DNA of 64,000 nucleotides from Allacma fusca (Eukaryota > Arthropoda > Collembola > Symphypleona > Sminthuridae), in contig OX359250.1 in the NCBI GenBank assembly GCA_947179485.1, positions 31,506,654-31,570,653 on the forward strand. Reading direction: 5' to 3'. The notes beneath the pieces were generated by a model. The model was not told the DNA's origin and searched no databases. It worked only from the letters and a program-made list of their open reading frames with translations. This document shows, piece after piece, positions 14,820 to 27,856 of the stretch (its first letter is position 1; each line of letters opens with the position of its first letter). A program made the translations under genes and the position numbers.

Positions 14820-17800
14820 ACACCAAGGTACGTACATATCTTGTGGTACACTTTGTTACTGACTCTGCCCTAATAAGAACATCGGAAAGACTTAATTCGG
14901 TAATGTGACTACATTACAGGCAAGAGGTAGTAAGATTGAAGATGGTAGTCAGATTGAAGGTTATCTACTTAGTTGCTGTTTGGCTACATTATCATTATAA
15001 TTTTATGTACTTTTTACCCATAGAAGTAAATGTGTCTTCACGGAGTGCTGGGGCTTGATGCAGATGAGGTAGAGCGTCTTTGGGGTATGGATTGGTGTGG
15101 ATCGTTCCAAAGGTTTGGTAACGTCGAGCTTTATAAAAAGAATGAGGGCTCGTAAGTCATAAGGAAAATTCAAAGGTTTTGAGGGAGTTGAGAGAATCAG
15201 ACGTAAACGTCAAGTTTTACCATAAATCATCAAGCGGAGGTATTAAACTAAACTTTATAATCATCATCCTGTCTGCCTTGACATTGGAGTGTATTTTAGA
15301 TACATACCTGCACGGTCTCGCACAAAGCTGAATGTTACCTTAATGATGAGGAGGCTGGCATGATTACTCACTATTCAGCTCCATCGAGCTCACTGTATAT
15401 AAAGTTATAATTTATGGGGAAAAAATTAAAACTCCTAATGTATATCTACTCCTGGATACTACCAACTCCACAATCTTGAGGAAAGTGAGTTGAAAAACTT
15501 CAAGAAAAATACCACTTGGGAATTCTCTGTACTGTCTGTCTCCGTCCTGAAAAAATCAAGTGTTGATACTTTTCCTGTGCCAAGTATAGAGACTGTAGCC
15601 TTTGATTAATCTTCATGATTACCATACTATGTACATAATCTCACAGTCCTCAACATTGGCTCGCGTGGTGTTTGCTCTGTAGACAAAAGCCAGGAGTCAA
15701 CACAATTGAGACTGTTCCTGGTAAATTATCATATCCTGGAATTTAATTACGTTCCCTTGCCACTCTCTTGATATAAAAACAGTCAGAGTCGTAGGAAAAT
15801 GAAAAATGTAACTATCAAAAGCAAACACATTGCATACTAATCACAAGTGTTCCAAAGAATATAAGGTGTGTGAATTTTTTTAATAAAAAAGAGATGCATG
15901 GACAAAAACATACAAAAGATATATACTCTTATCCTACACATCTTTTGCCACAGACTCAAACCAAAGCCTTGTGCATGAAATTCTGCGGTTGACGCATACC
16001 TCACTCAATTCGTGCTCCCAAAACAATCCTCAAGTATAAATTCTGCCATGAATTGTGGTCCTGCTTACTTTTAATCACTCATGTCCCGAAGTGAGTACTT
16101 GTGGAAAAATCCAAGTGAGACTCAGCTCGTTTGTCTTGAATTAGGAGTGTATTTTAGCAAGTGTAGACTCTAGGATTGGCATAATTCAGTACTGGAGAGT
16201 AATTCTTTGAGTTCATTTACTACAGAAATATTAGGGAGGTGAGGGATGACATTCAAAAAAAAAAGAAGAAAAAAATCCCCATGTGTGCTTCTACTGTTAT
16301 GCCGGGGTCCACAGTTGGAGAGGGAAGAGGTTATTTATTCAAGAAGGGTTAACAACAACTATAAAAGCTAAAACAAAAGTAAAACTGAACACTATTGAAC
16401 TGCTCCTCGAAAATCCCTGAGTAATTTATTAAGAACTGGACATTTTTATCGACGGATGAGAGATGGGGGTGGTTTCGATCAAATCAACCAGAGTCACGTT
16501 TATGCAAAAATATCTTCTTGCGGGCTCACCATGACCTTTTCCTTATCGGAATCCATTAAGAAGCTTTAGGAGGCTCTGAGGAGTCTTCTCACCACAGAAT
16601 CCTTCAATTTACTCATCCCATGAGGCTGAATTAAATTCATATGGGAACACATCCCGGCGTGGAAAATATATACAGAGGGAGTATGTACGACAGGGGAAGA
16701 GAAGCAACCTTGTGCTCAGAATGATAAGGGGAATTTCCTAAGTCGTGAACAACTGGAATTCCAACTACTTAAAAACTTTTATTCACAATAGACATTAATG
16801 CATCGGTAAGTTAAGTAGCTTCTCTCCATCTGATTACACATTTTACCCGAAAATCATCTCCCAAGATTTATCTGGCATGTCTCAGTGCTCGCGAGGATAA
16901 TTGTCTAGAGAAATGACAGGGCGGAAGGTTTCTATGAAAAACTATCTTGTTTACTTTTTCTCTATTTTTCCTATATCCCCTCAGCCACTCAGACTTGGAC
17001 ATTCGGGTAGATGCTCACAGACACTTTACCTCCGCTCAGCTCCAAAACGTCCGTGTGAGTCATCATGCCTGACTTGATTAAAAGTTGCTCCAAGTCACTG
17101 GGATCATTGAAGACTCTGCTTTTAATGCACGTGTGGGATACTTAAATACCTTTATTAATGAGGGTGGCGTGATAATAAACCAAAATATTTTCAACCGTCG
17201 ATAAGATTGAGTATTAACGAATGAAAAGTTTAACTTCCAATTGATCCTTGAGCCTGAAATATGGCATTAACAAGGTATAAATTCATTTTTATATACATAT
17301 ATGTAAGGACGTTACTATAAGGATTGCGTGCTTATTCCCAACAAAGATAATTTTACAGCTGGGATCCCTTTCGCAGATTTACATTCTCAGGGTTTACCAT
17401 TTTGGCCTCCAATGAGTCAATGCAAATCCAGGGATTATAAAGGATGCTTCATAGACAATATTTTTTCCCCTTAAATTTAAGTGTAAATTTGAATGAAGAC
17501 ACGGGATTTTTTGTGACTCAAAGGAATTAATTTCTCTTGATGGATGCGTGGACTCGGAACCCCGGGGAGCTGTAATTAAAATAATAAGTTAATTCCTCAG
17601 CTATTAGTTTTATGGTCGTCGTCAACATTACATTGAATAATTTTAAATAATTTCCAACGTAGGACTTATTGATTCAGATAATATTTGCTGCTTCAAAATA
17701 TTCAAATTGAAAATTTGGTACTGACAATATTATTTTTAACACCAAAAATATTAGGAAAAAAAAATATTTTACCCCCATAAAGACTTTGAGGTTGATCAAT

Positions 17801-18537
17801 CTTCAGGGAGCTAAAGGTCGGAGAGGATATTGATGAGGCACTTGACTCCCATTAAGGGACATAGATGTCCAAAATGATGAGGGCATGGTAGGGCATAACT
17901 GCGGAGTAAATCTTTTTTGTGGCTTATCTCCCTCATTGTGAGCCCAATAAGCATTTATGATCGGCTTGCCTTGAAGTGGTTTCGTTTGCGGGGAAACTAA
18001 TGGACATGATATTGGTGGGCATAGAGGAGTAATCCTTTAGAGTGAAAGTTGTATGGAAAATAACCAGGACGCAAGGCACACCATAAATAACCACCAGCGG
18101 CAGGAATAATGCAAATTTGAAAAACACCATTTATTTATTACAGTTTATTTATTTGCATTCACTCCAAACATATTTATGGGTATTAGGGGATAAATTGTGT
18201 GAATAACCTGTATGTGACTACAGTGGGCTCAGTGGCTCAGGAAATATTATTGGTGCCAGTCACAAGTCAATTAAAAAAAACGTGGGGCTGATGTGTAGGC
18301 ACTGTTTTGCAGGTTTGCAAAATTTAATCTACATAAAATACATTTACGCTGGCAATGATACTTTAACTATACTATCCCCATGTTTAATCGCATCATAACT
18401 TGCGTACGAATGGACATTTTGTAAACGTGCCTCAATACATATGCAAAAATACTGTATATATACATACGCACGTACGTCTATGTGAAGCTGTAAAGTAGTA
18501 TCGTTGAAAACACACAACAGGACTGTGAATAGATTCC

Positions 18538-18540
<3 letters not shown>

Positions 18541-18570
<30 letters not shown>
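18541..18570. repeat. (TC)n microsatellite
   Basis: Perfect TC run of 15 units; on the other strand it is a GA tract like those at 11.5, 13.2 and 14.5 kb. Confidence 0.95.
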
Positions 18571-18574
<4 letters not shown>

Positions 18575-20456
18575 CGCCAACTTGTTTTCATTATGAGGTA
18601 GGTAATCAGTTTTTGCTCCCCAAGTCTTTGGTTTTATTGGGATGAATATAAATTGACCACATGAACTCTGGGTGTCATGCACAGGTTGGATTATTGAGTG
18701 GTTGCAGTGGGTGGAAGGTATTTTAAATTTTTACTTCGTGTGGGCAGTTAGCTCGTGTTGGAGTAACTTCAATGTGTTCTCACGTGTGTAGGACAGGGAA
18801 CAAGATGCAGTAGATTGCAGAGAGATGCACCCAGTTCAAATCAAGTACAAAGACATTTGACATTATCACACCTTTTAGTCATGTTGAAGTTATCTGTTCT
18901 CCCAAGACTCCCAGCTAAATTGGCTCTGATGGTTTATTTTGCACGGAGTCCCTCCATTTGAGCACATCATTTTAGGATTATGCTCCTATGTATATAAGAT
19001 ACTGAACCCAAAGGATTTTCCTGGGGAATGGTGATTATAAATTTTTACGAGATAAAAAAAAAATCCGTACCATATTTCTAGCAAGAAAAAAAATATTTTC
19101 ACCGGTTTCCATGTGTTTCCCAGAAATGTTCTGATTCACATCAAACCTTGTGCCTTGTGAAGATGAGTAACTTCACGAGCAGCAGTAACAATAAAGCAGA
19201 AACAATGACAATTGTGTTTCGTTTCGTAGATAATTATCAAAACTTGTTCCTGTTTCATTGCCTGACGAATATATCCTGAATAGATTAGAAGCAAGGTCAC
19301 GTCATCAAGTCAATAAAAGTAAATAAAGGTGCATGAATAAATAGATACGTAGAAAGAGAGAGGGAGGGAAGGATATCATACACGAATTTTACTCTTGAGC
19401 TACAAGCTCCTGTCGTTATGCTACATGGTTGAAATCCGTGGGAGTCTTACGCAAGTATTTTTAGCCTTAACCTGTCTCCAATATTATAACTTAGTCTCCC
19501 CAATTAGGAGTGGACAAAATTTTTTATTTCCAAATCATTTTCTTCCTGCGCAGTTTTCTATAACTTTGTATATGTAAGTATATATGCTCTTCATTAAAAA
19601 AAAAACAAACCTCGAGAGAGCCTCTGGCCATCGGGTTTCATTAGCATTAAAATTTCCTCAAATTTGAAATATTTCCTTCCACATGGTCCCCAGATCTTTC
19701 ACAAGTAAGTAAATCATTATTGTTTGTCTCGTCCTTTGTTCCTACAAAAATGTCGTCTGACCATTTTGAGTCACAAGCTTTGCAAAAGACCCCTTCACTT
19801 GACTTCTCCTATATACTTCCTCCAACGCCCATATTTGCGCTGATAATTGGTATACATAATACATATGTAGTGTAGTGTCAAAATATAAAGTATTAGTACA
19901 AATAATGAAAATAACTCTAGAGTTAAAATTTAATATAGATCCTGTCACGTAGGAAAATAAGAATCTTGGGTGAGTCACTATACTTTATTTTGATTCACAA
20001 ACTGAACAATGGAATTTTCAAAATTTGAGCTTCCCATTACCAGACTGAGAACACAGAGGGACAGAAGTGTGAACGTGTGTAAATGTAAATTATAAATTAG
20101 ATATGTATTTGACATGTCTCCTGGTATTATGTGTCTCCAAAGCAGTTCTGCCACTGTACTGACTCGACTATTGACCCGTTCTAAATGATTTGAAGTGAGA
20201 AGGCTCAGTGTTCGTTGACACGGGAGACATTAAAGGAAAATATGCTGACAAATCGTATCGAGCTTTAAGTAAATTGAACTGTTTGTTCGTAATAATACTT
20301 ACTAGTTAGTTGACTGACTACTGCGGCGGACTGTGTGGCTTTTTAAAATGGTCTCTGGGAGTAAGTGTCTGTAATGATTCTTCATTTTCTCCTGCCTCAC
20401 AATGAAAAATATCTCCAAGTATAGTAGTAAAAGCGGAGGGGATGGTTAGTGGGCAT

Positions 20457-20470
20457 GTGTGTGTGTGTGT
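20457..20470. repeat. (GT)n microsatellite
   Basis: Short perfect GT run of seven units. Confidence 0.85.
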
Positions 20471-22102
20471 AGTCGTATAGTCATAGGTTGATTTAGGATT
20501 GTCGCAGTGCCAGGGAGTACAGACTGTTATTGCACAAACACATAGAAACTGTAGAATTAATAGAAGGGATGGGAAGAACGTTTGATTTACTGGGGCTGTT
20601 GTAGAACCCTCTGTCCTTTCCTTTTGTATTACTTATTATTATTATTCTCAAATCTCACCAAGACTTTTTTTGGCAGCGACTTGGCAGTATCAAATTCTTC
20701 TCTTGAAGACTTGACAGTTCTTATCTATCCATTTACCCCTAATGTGTCTCTTGCCTCTGGTCTGGATCTACGTATGTAATATCAGGTATCCCTACAAAAG
20801 CTCAGACCCAAGACAAAAGCTGATCGCCAAGATTCCTGACGTAAGATTACTCATGCTAAATAGTATACTAAACTCGAAATAGGTACATACCTAGAACTGC
20901 CATCTCAGCCCTTGTAGCACGGCCGACTTGAACCTATGATTAGGCATTAGGGACTGCGGCCCGCTATTCTTAAATTGTAATAATAATTGCATTATTAAGT
21001 AAATATCTAATTTCATCCTGAATCCAACATCCTGCAGTAGTTTGTTCTGTAAAGGATAATTACAGGGCATGTTTAAAACCCACACGCTCTTGTACCGGTA
21101 CATTTTCCTTGTAACAATAAGTGAAGGAGGCAGAAACCTCTGGTTCAAGCCCAACTCCCAATCAGAGGCACAGACCATGAGTTTAAGCATTGAGTACGAC
21201 GTCTCCCCGACATATTATGTACCTGGTAATTACAGGTTGGAGTTTTCCATCACTTTGAATCCAACTTATACATCTCTTTAAGAGCAAACCATACAAGATG
21301 AGTAATTGCACTCACATTAATTTGGGATTGACGGCTCGGAATTGCACCTGTGAAGTTGAGAGTCCATTGCCGGATCAAGTCCGAGACGAGTCTGGGTGCA
21401 CTGACTGTAATGGGCTCGTACAATTTATGACTCCAAAATAACTGCGGATTGTTAATTTTCTAGTTTTAGATTTACGATTGATTTCGAATCGAACTCCAAT
21501 AGGTTTTGGGATTGGACTACATTTAATTACTAAATTACGAAGACAGTCACAGGATCCACCTGAATACTTATATGTTTTGAGGATATGTTTAAAAAGGACA
21601 GAGGAGTTACGGGTCTGAGACAGTTGTACTCTTATCTCATCCCAGGACAACATTCATATGTAACAGTACCTCAACATTCGGTACGAAAAGGCCGACTGTG
21701 ACTATACACAAGAATTTAAAATAATAGCAACTTTGTTCAATGAACCACTATATGCTTTGCAAATTTGGTGATGCGACACGAATAAATCTTTGTGAGAGTA
21801 TGGTGAGAGTCTTCCTTGGTGTGGAGCTGGACTCAAGTCCATAACAGATTTGAAAAATATAAGGAAAATAATTTACTGTTGCAGGAATGCCTGCTCGCCT
21901 GTCGTTTGCATCCAATTTTTTTTTTAGGCGTGCGGGTTAAGCCAATATTGTGCTCTGTTTTTATTCTGTTATTATTCCCATATGTCTCATTAAGTCACAC
22001 TTTGGCAGCACTTCTTTGGGATCTCGGACAACCCAGAGGATGATGCATGATCTGGTATCTATATTAAGCCAAGTGTTAAAGCTTGTGGACAATGGGTTTG
22101 CA

Positions 22103-22127
22103 TGTGTGAGTGTGTGTGTGTGTGTGT
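22103..22127. repeat. (GT)n microsatellite, interrupted
   Basis: GT run broken once by GA, about 25 bases overall. Confidence 0.85.
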
Positions 22128-24543
22128 AGGTAACGTTAGAGTTTTGCTCATGCAGAATTTTACCTTTTTCCCAGGATTGCATTGTGCACAAAATGTACGA
22201 CACACTATTACAAAGTCCGATTGGTTAGTTAGTTATTCAGATGATATACCCTTGCCTTTTTGAGCTGACCACAACTGCACTGAAGACGGAACCACGGGTC
22301 GTTTTTGGTCATGGATGATGATTAGGAAACCATGAAAAGTAGATTAATTTAGGGTTTGGTACAAACTCCACAGAAGTTGATAGGACAAGACACCAAATGG
22401 AAAGACAGGTCAGGGGGCCCATACATATACATGCACTCCTTGAGGGAATCTATAAGTTATAGACTCCAACCACTACTACCAGTGCTCAAAGGTACGGTCT
22501 GGGTCTGCTCCATCTTGTGACTTCAAATTTGAAGTAATGGGCAGTGCAAAAAGTCTAAAATGTTACTTTTTGAGGTAAGTAACTTGTCATAAAATCCAAA
22601 AAAATTTAGGTATTATGTCCTTATTGACTCACCCCTTCTCAGTAGTAGTAGTAGTAATAATGTGATCCCGTAAAGCAACAGTGTATGGTTTTATGTGAGG
22701 CTGTCTCAGCCCGTGTGTGGAGCATTATAAGGTTAAATAAGAGAACCAATAAAATAGAAAGAAGGGGGAAAAGTTACACATAGACGTGGAGACAGGAGCT
22801 GTACTCTACGTGAAGTTTGATGTGAGGGCGTTGATTTTCCTGTGGAAATTATGTTCATAAACGTTATACGATCCCCTTGGAAAGTACATATTTGCAGTGG
22901 TCTAATCCTCAGCTAAAAGTGCTCCAAGCGAAGGTCGAATGAATAAAATATTCGTGTTCCATTCCAAACTCCTTCAATTTCGCTAAGTAGTCACAAAATG
23001 ATAATTTGCACAGTGCTTATACATTGCTTCAGTCCAACATGTTTTCATTTGTAAATAGCGGTGAGTGCGTGCATTGCCAGATAGTAATGCAGGTACTTCC
23101 ATATAGATATATTTCCATACATTGCTATACATCCATGCCCAAGTAAAATTTTACTACTCCCTTGTATTTGCTATGAGAGAGACTCTCACTGTATGTACAC
23201 ACATCCACAATTTAGATTTTACCACACAAGCTTATACACAGACTTATGAATTAGGCAGAGGAATTTTTAGTGTGTGGATTTTTGTCCAAATTGTAAAACA
23301 TGATGCGTAGGAGGAGCTCCACTCCGAGTGAGTAAACAGCAGTGGGAAATAATTATCATGGAATTGGCTTCGAGTTACGAAGTGAGCTTTTCCGAGACAC
23401 TCACGGATATTCTCTGAAATTTTCAGATTACTCATATCATTAGAGCACTTCCACATTCTACTGTCTTAAAGAAGGAACATTAATCACGGCCGTGTAAAAA
23501 TCTTCATTTAGAACAAAATGACAGGGCGAGAAACTTGAGGGATGAACTTGAAGAATTTCCATTAAAATCATTCTTATTGGACTTTCAACACCCATTCTCC
23601 GTCCAAATTTTTACTATACCACAATCAAGATAATAGATGATGGCATCACTCAAAACCGCCATTTACCAGGTAGTCTTGGAAGACGATACTCTCCAGGCTT
23701 GTGTAATCTAATATTGTGCAATGGCAACTGTAATCGGAATAGTCCTTAGATTTGAGGGATTCTAGTGTTCTTCTCCTCATAAGTACTTGCACACACCTGA
23801 CATCAAATAGTTTCAGTGAGGATTACCTATGCATGTTTCTCCATGGGTGTAGTATAGTTACCCCAAATGGTATATATTTTTCAAGTAAAATTATCTATGT
23901 GTTCGCATATTCATATAATTATATATACCGAAACGTTCTCATCTCTTGCTTTTTCATACCCTTGACAATTCTACAGCGACCGACTGAACAGATACTGTAC
24001 GAGTTTGTATGTTTGGATGCTTCTATGGAGCTTTGGGCAGCTCGTAGAAAGCCACACTGAACTTTTGAATGTGTGCAAATGTGTGTTAACTTTATTGCTA
24101 GGTTGGGTCCCAAGCACATGGTACATGTCAACCACATAACTTTGGTACACTGAGCTATTTTTGTTGACAGAAGGATAATTAAGTTTACCACAGTAGTAAA
24201 ACGACCAGTAGTAAACAATTCCTGTGGCTTGTTCATAAATGTCAGCCATAAAAATGTTATTGTTTCTCCTGTGAAAATTTTCAAATCTGTTAGATCAGAA
24301 CCACAACAAGTGCATTTCATGCCCTAATAGAATCCCGTGTGTGCACCTGTTTGCTCAAATAACCGCACATGAAGTGAATTATAGCAATTTTGCATTTGGC
24401 TAAGGATGTGAAGGCTAACCATTATTTACTGTAGATGATCATTAGTTTACACTTCCTTTACCGTTAAAGAGTGACATTTTGTTTATGGAAAGTATAGCAT
24501 TTTCCTATTTTTATTCTAATTTTGACGATGACGACCGGCTCTA

Positions 24544-24588
24544 TGAGTGAGTGAGTGAGTGAGTGAGTGAGTGAGAGAGAGAGAGAGA
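24544..24588. repeat. Compound (TGAG)n-(AG)n microsatellite
   Basis: About seven tandem TGAG units pass directly into a pure AG run. This is the only clear tetranucleotide repeat I noticed in the window. Confidence 0.95.
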
Positions 24589-27500
24589 AAAAGTGTGCCG
24601 TGATCGGGGACTTGTTATATCGAATTGTGGAATTTTTTCAATGATCACGCCAAGAGATCAGAGAGTCACAAGATGCTTAAAGAATTAAATTAGTATTTTC
24701 GCGTGTAGGGGAAACTCAGTGAGATTTAAGTAGGCGGCTTATATGGACATCCATGATGATGGCATGAAGTCGGTTGTCCGCTCATGATGACCATAAGGAG
24801 CTTGTCTGTCGAAACTGTAAGTACACACAGCAGGTCCTTGGGAGATCTCTTCGAGTTTTACCCCACTTACTTACCTTTCCTTACTTAATACCGGATTGAA
24901 CACTTTGCAAAAATTGAGTTTTGCATGTATGCAAAATCAAATACGGTTCTGCTGCAGTCCGTATTTATTACCTGTCACTGCTGACATGACACAAACAAAC
25001 ATGATCCCATTGGCAGCAGACCTTCAAGATTACGCCTGACCACTAATACCTACCATATGAATTGACTGTGACAATTCTAAGTCGCAAATCAGTTTATTAG
25101 AGGAAATTTAGGTCGTTTACTGTTATTCTTCCCAGCTTAAGAAGTTCGTCAGTAGAAATCTAAAGCAGTTGATTGTAAAATTCAAATTTATCAACATATG
25201 GTTGTTGAATGAACGTCTTGGACTTGCATTTTCATACCATATGATCCTCAGGTAATGAGAAGGAGGTGGGGATCATTTGGGAGAAGGAATGCTATTAAAC
25301 CCGTGGAAAGGTTAAATGAAGGAAGTAGTATGGGATGAACTTGAATCGAGACTTAGAGAAATATTACAAGGAAATTTAAGTAATAAGTCAAGGGCTGGGC
25401 TCGAATTTGGACAAACACAGGACCACATGGGATGCCATGGTGCTGAAAAATTTTTAGTTGTAATAGTGTTCCATTATGCGGCACTTACTCACACATCTGC
25501 CATAGAGCCAGAGCACCAGAACATGTAGGCACCACTCTGAGACGGATTAATCGAGACAATGTTGAGGTTGGAGCAGCCCCGTTGAGTGTCGTCGGTTTCA
25601 TTTGATGACGCGCTCTCGCAAGAGTTATTACCATTTGTTCCTTATATAAGGTCAAAAGTTAAGGAAAAATGTGTTGAACATGCCCGTGAAACTCAACGGG
25701 TCAATTCCATCCATACACTTTACACAAAGATATAAGCCCATATTTGTTCCATGTAACAATTTACTTGGAAATGTTCCCTCCTCATTTGCTTTACAGTGCA
25801 ACTGGGGCTTATGCATATGTAACCAAGTTAACTCATACTTGGCTGGCGGAGCAATATCCTACAAACACTTTTTTAACCTCATTGATTCATAATCATTAGG
25901 TGGTAAAAAGGGTTGAGTCGATGTGAGGAGCGCGTAGAGTCTACAATTTGGCAACGATACGCAGCCATCATTTATTATTACGCTACCAAAAATAAACAAT
26001 TGGCTGACGCCTGGGCTACCTAATTGTGCTAATAAGTGGGGGAAATGGGAATTCTCCCTGCCCCCTGTGTAAATATAGGAGAAATTCTTATTTAATCCTG
26101 CACGAGTAACAATATTTGTGAAGGAAATATTGTTAATGAAACGAGTCAACTTTGGTTTCATTCAGTTTTAGATTTGAGAAATGTTCCGGAAGCACGACGT
26201 GTAATCAGGAATAATTTCACTTGAGAATGAATTTGAAATTTCTTCATGACTTGTTCATTTATCCGAAGTGGCTCGACCATCATATGGTCATCGGGCTAGA
26301 GAACATGCCTATGTATATGCTCTGACTAATATGCATTAGAATTTTCGTGTCTGCGTGTTACTGTTTTCCTACCTGTATGATGTATGACATCGTAGTCTGT
26401 ATACTGTTTCCATATGTTTTGTATTATTACATTAGGTTTTTACATCATGTGCGAGATTGGTCAGTCACAAGAACAAGAACAACATCCTATGAGGAAAATA
26501 AATACACAAACACGTACATTAATGTCGGGGATGAAACACTTGCAAATTGTCGTGTACGGTTATAAATATAAGATGGACATTGCATGATCTGAGTGCACGT
26601 TGGGAGGAATAAATTGGGTATTTTAGTACCGTTGTGATGTTCAAAATATGCTCAAATATGTAACGAAAAAAAAACATGCATAGAATTATTTTTACTTGTT
26701 TTTCTACCGCTGTCAAGTCTGAACTTCCATTTCCTCTAACGCTGAATGCGTAATTCTTATTCAGGTTGGGTTTAAAAATCATTAATTTCAAGTAAGTAGC
26801 AAAAATCTTTAAAGACTGTGTCGTCGGATGTGTGTCCCAATGTGTAGTGTCTAAATGTTTGGGTGTATAGGATGACACAACTTGTGTACAGTATAGGGAA
26901 GGATGTGTTGGGGGAATGACAATCATAGGAGTTTTTCTCATATAATGCTCGGGGTGTAGAACGCACGGTGTGACAAAGACTTGGGCCTGAGCTGCATCTA
27001 TCCTAGCAATGTTCTGGTATTTAAATGAATGAGCGTGAAAAATTATGAAAAAAATAGATGCAAGAATGAAATCAATGTTTAAACATGAGCTTGTCATGTC
27101 ATAATAACTTGTTCTAAAGTAGAAAATAACAGTTGAAAATAATGCATTCTTTCTTAATGTTTGTTGGCAGAATCCATGCACCTGTACCGTTCCTTTGCAA
27201 AAACATTTGTGGTGGGGTCGACATAGTGGAGCAAGACAGAGGATATTTTCGAACGACAGCAGTTGTGGATTGGAAGCGTCAACATTGTGACCGTAACCGT
27301 TGACTTTAATAGGTAACAGAGACAGATAAAGACAGATTTGAAAACAAGGAGAATCTCCTGGGAAGAGTGGTGTTGATTTAATGTGAGCAACTTATTTACA
27401 ACATCGTGGTTGTAATCAAAGCTGAAAAGGGATATTCAAATACTGAACGTCTCAGAGCGTACATCTTCTGTAGGCTTTGAAGGAAAGTAGCTTTGAGTTT

Positions 27501-27856
27501 GAGTGTAGAAATAAAACAGAGTCCAAGGAAATTGGCTCGAGATATAGCCAAAGAACACTGTAAGTGCACGCGCAAAACTTTTACTTTGACAAGGAGACAG
27601 CTGTTTTAAATACCAAAAACAACACTGGGAGTTGTGTATGGCATTGTGACCAAGTCCTTATTACTTCACTATTGAGCATAACTAAAGGAAATCAGACGTG
27701 TACACAAGTGAGAGAGAGAATATCTAAACTGGGTGTCCACGATCAAGTTAGCAAGTAAGGAAGACTGCCATAAATATTGCCCACGAGATAGTTTTTAGGT
27801 GAGGTGACGCGATAATTTGGTAATGTGTGGGCAAGCTGAAGGAGTGATTATCTCGT

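Larger units (their letters stand above)
1..27856. other. Large gene-poor region (intergenic and/or 5' region of the next gene)
   Basis: I see no convincing coding exon here on either strand. The open frames present (most 60-100 codons, a few of 130-220) have no recognisable motifs, are biased toward residues expected from AT-rich or CT-rich DNA, and mostly overlap one another in other frames. What the region does hold is dinucleotide and tetranucleotide microsatellites, listed separately, and many short A or T runs. A good donor consensus (GTAAGT) at about 27558 could mark a non-coding 5' exon of the gene that follows, but nothing confirms it. I cannot exclude non-coding RNAs or isolated short exons. 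Confidence 0.6.

Noticed and set aside
20930-21190. tRNA or tRNA-derived SINE, suggested by GGTTCAAG-type B-box strings
   Set aside because: No matching T-arm stem, A box or acceptor stem could be drawn around either string.
23919-24320. 133-codon minus-strand frame with an overlapping frame
   Set aside because: Two overlapping frames with no family resemblance; looks like chance.
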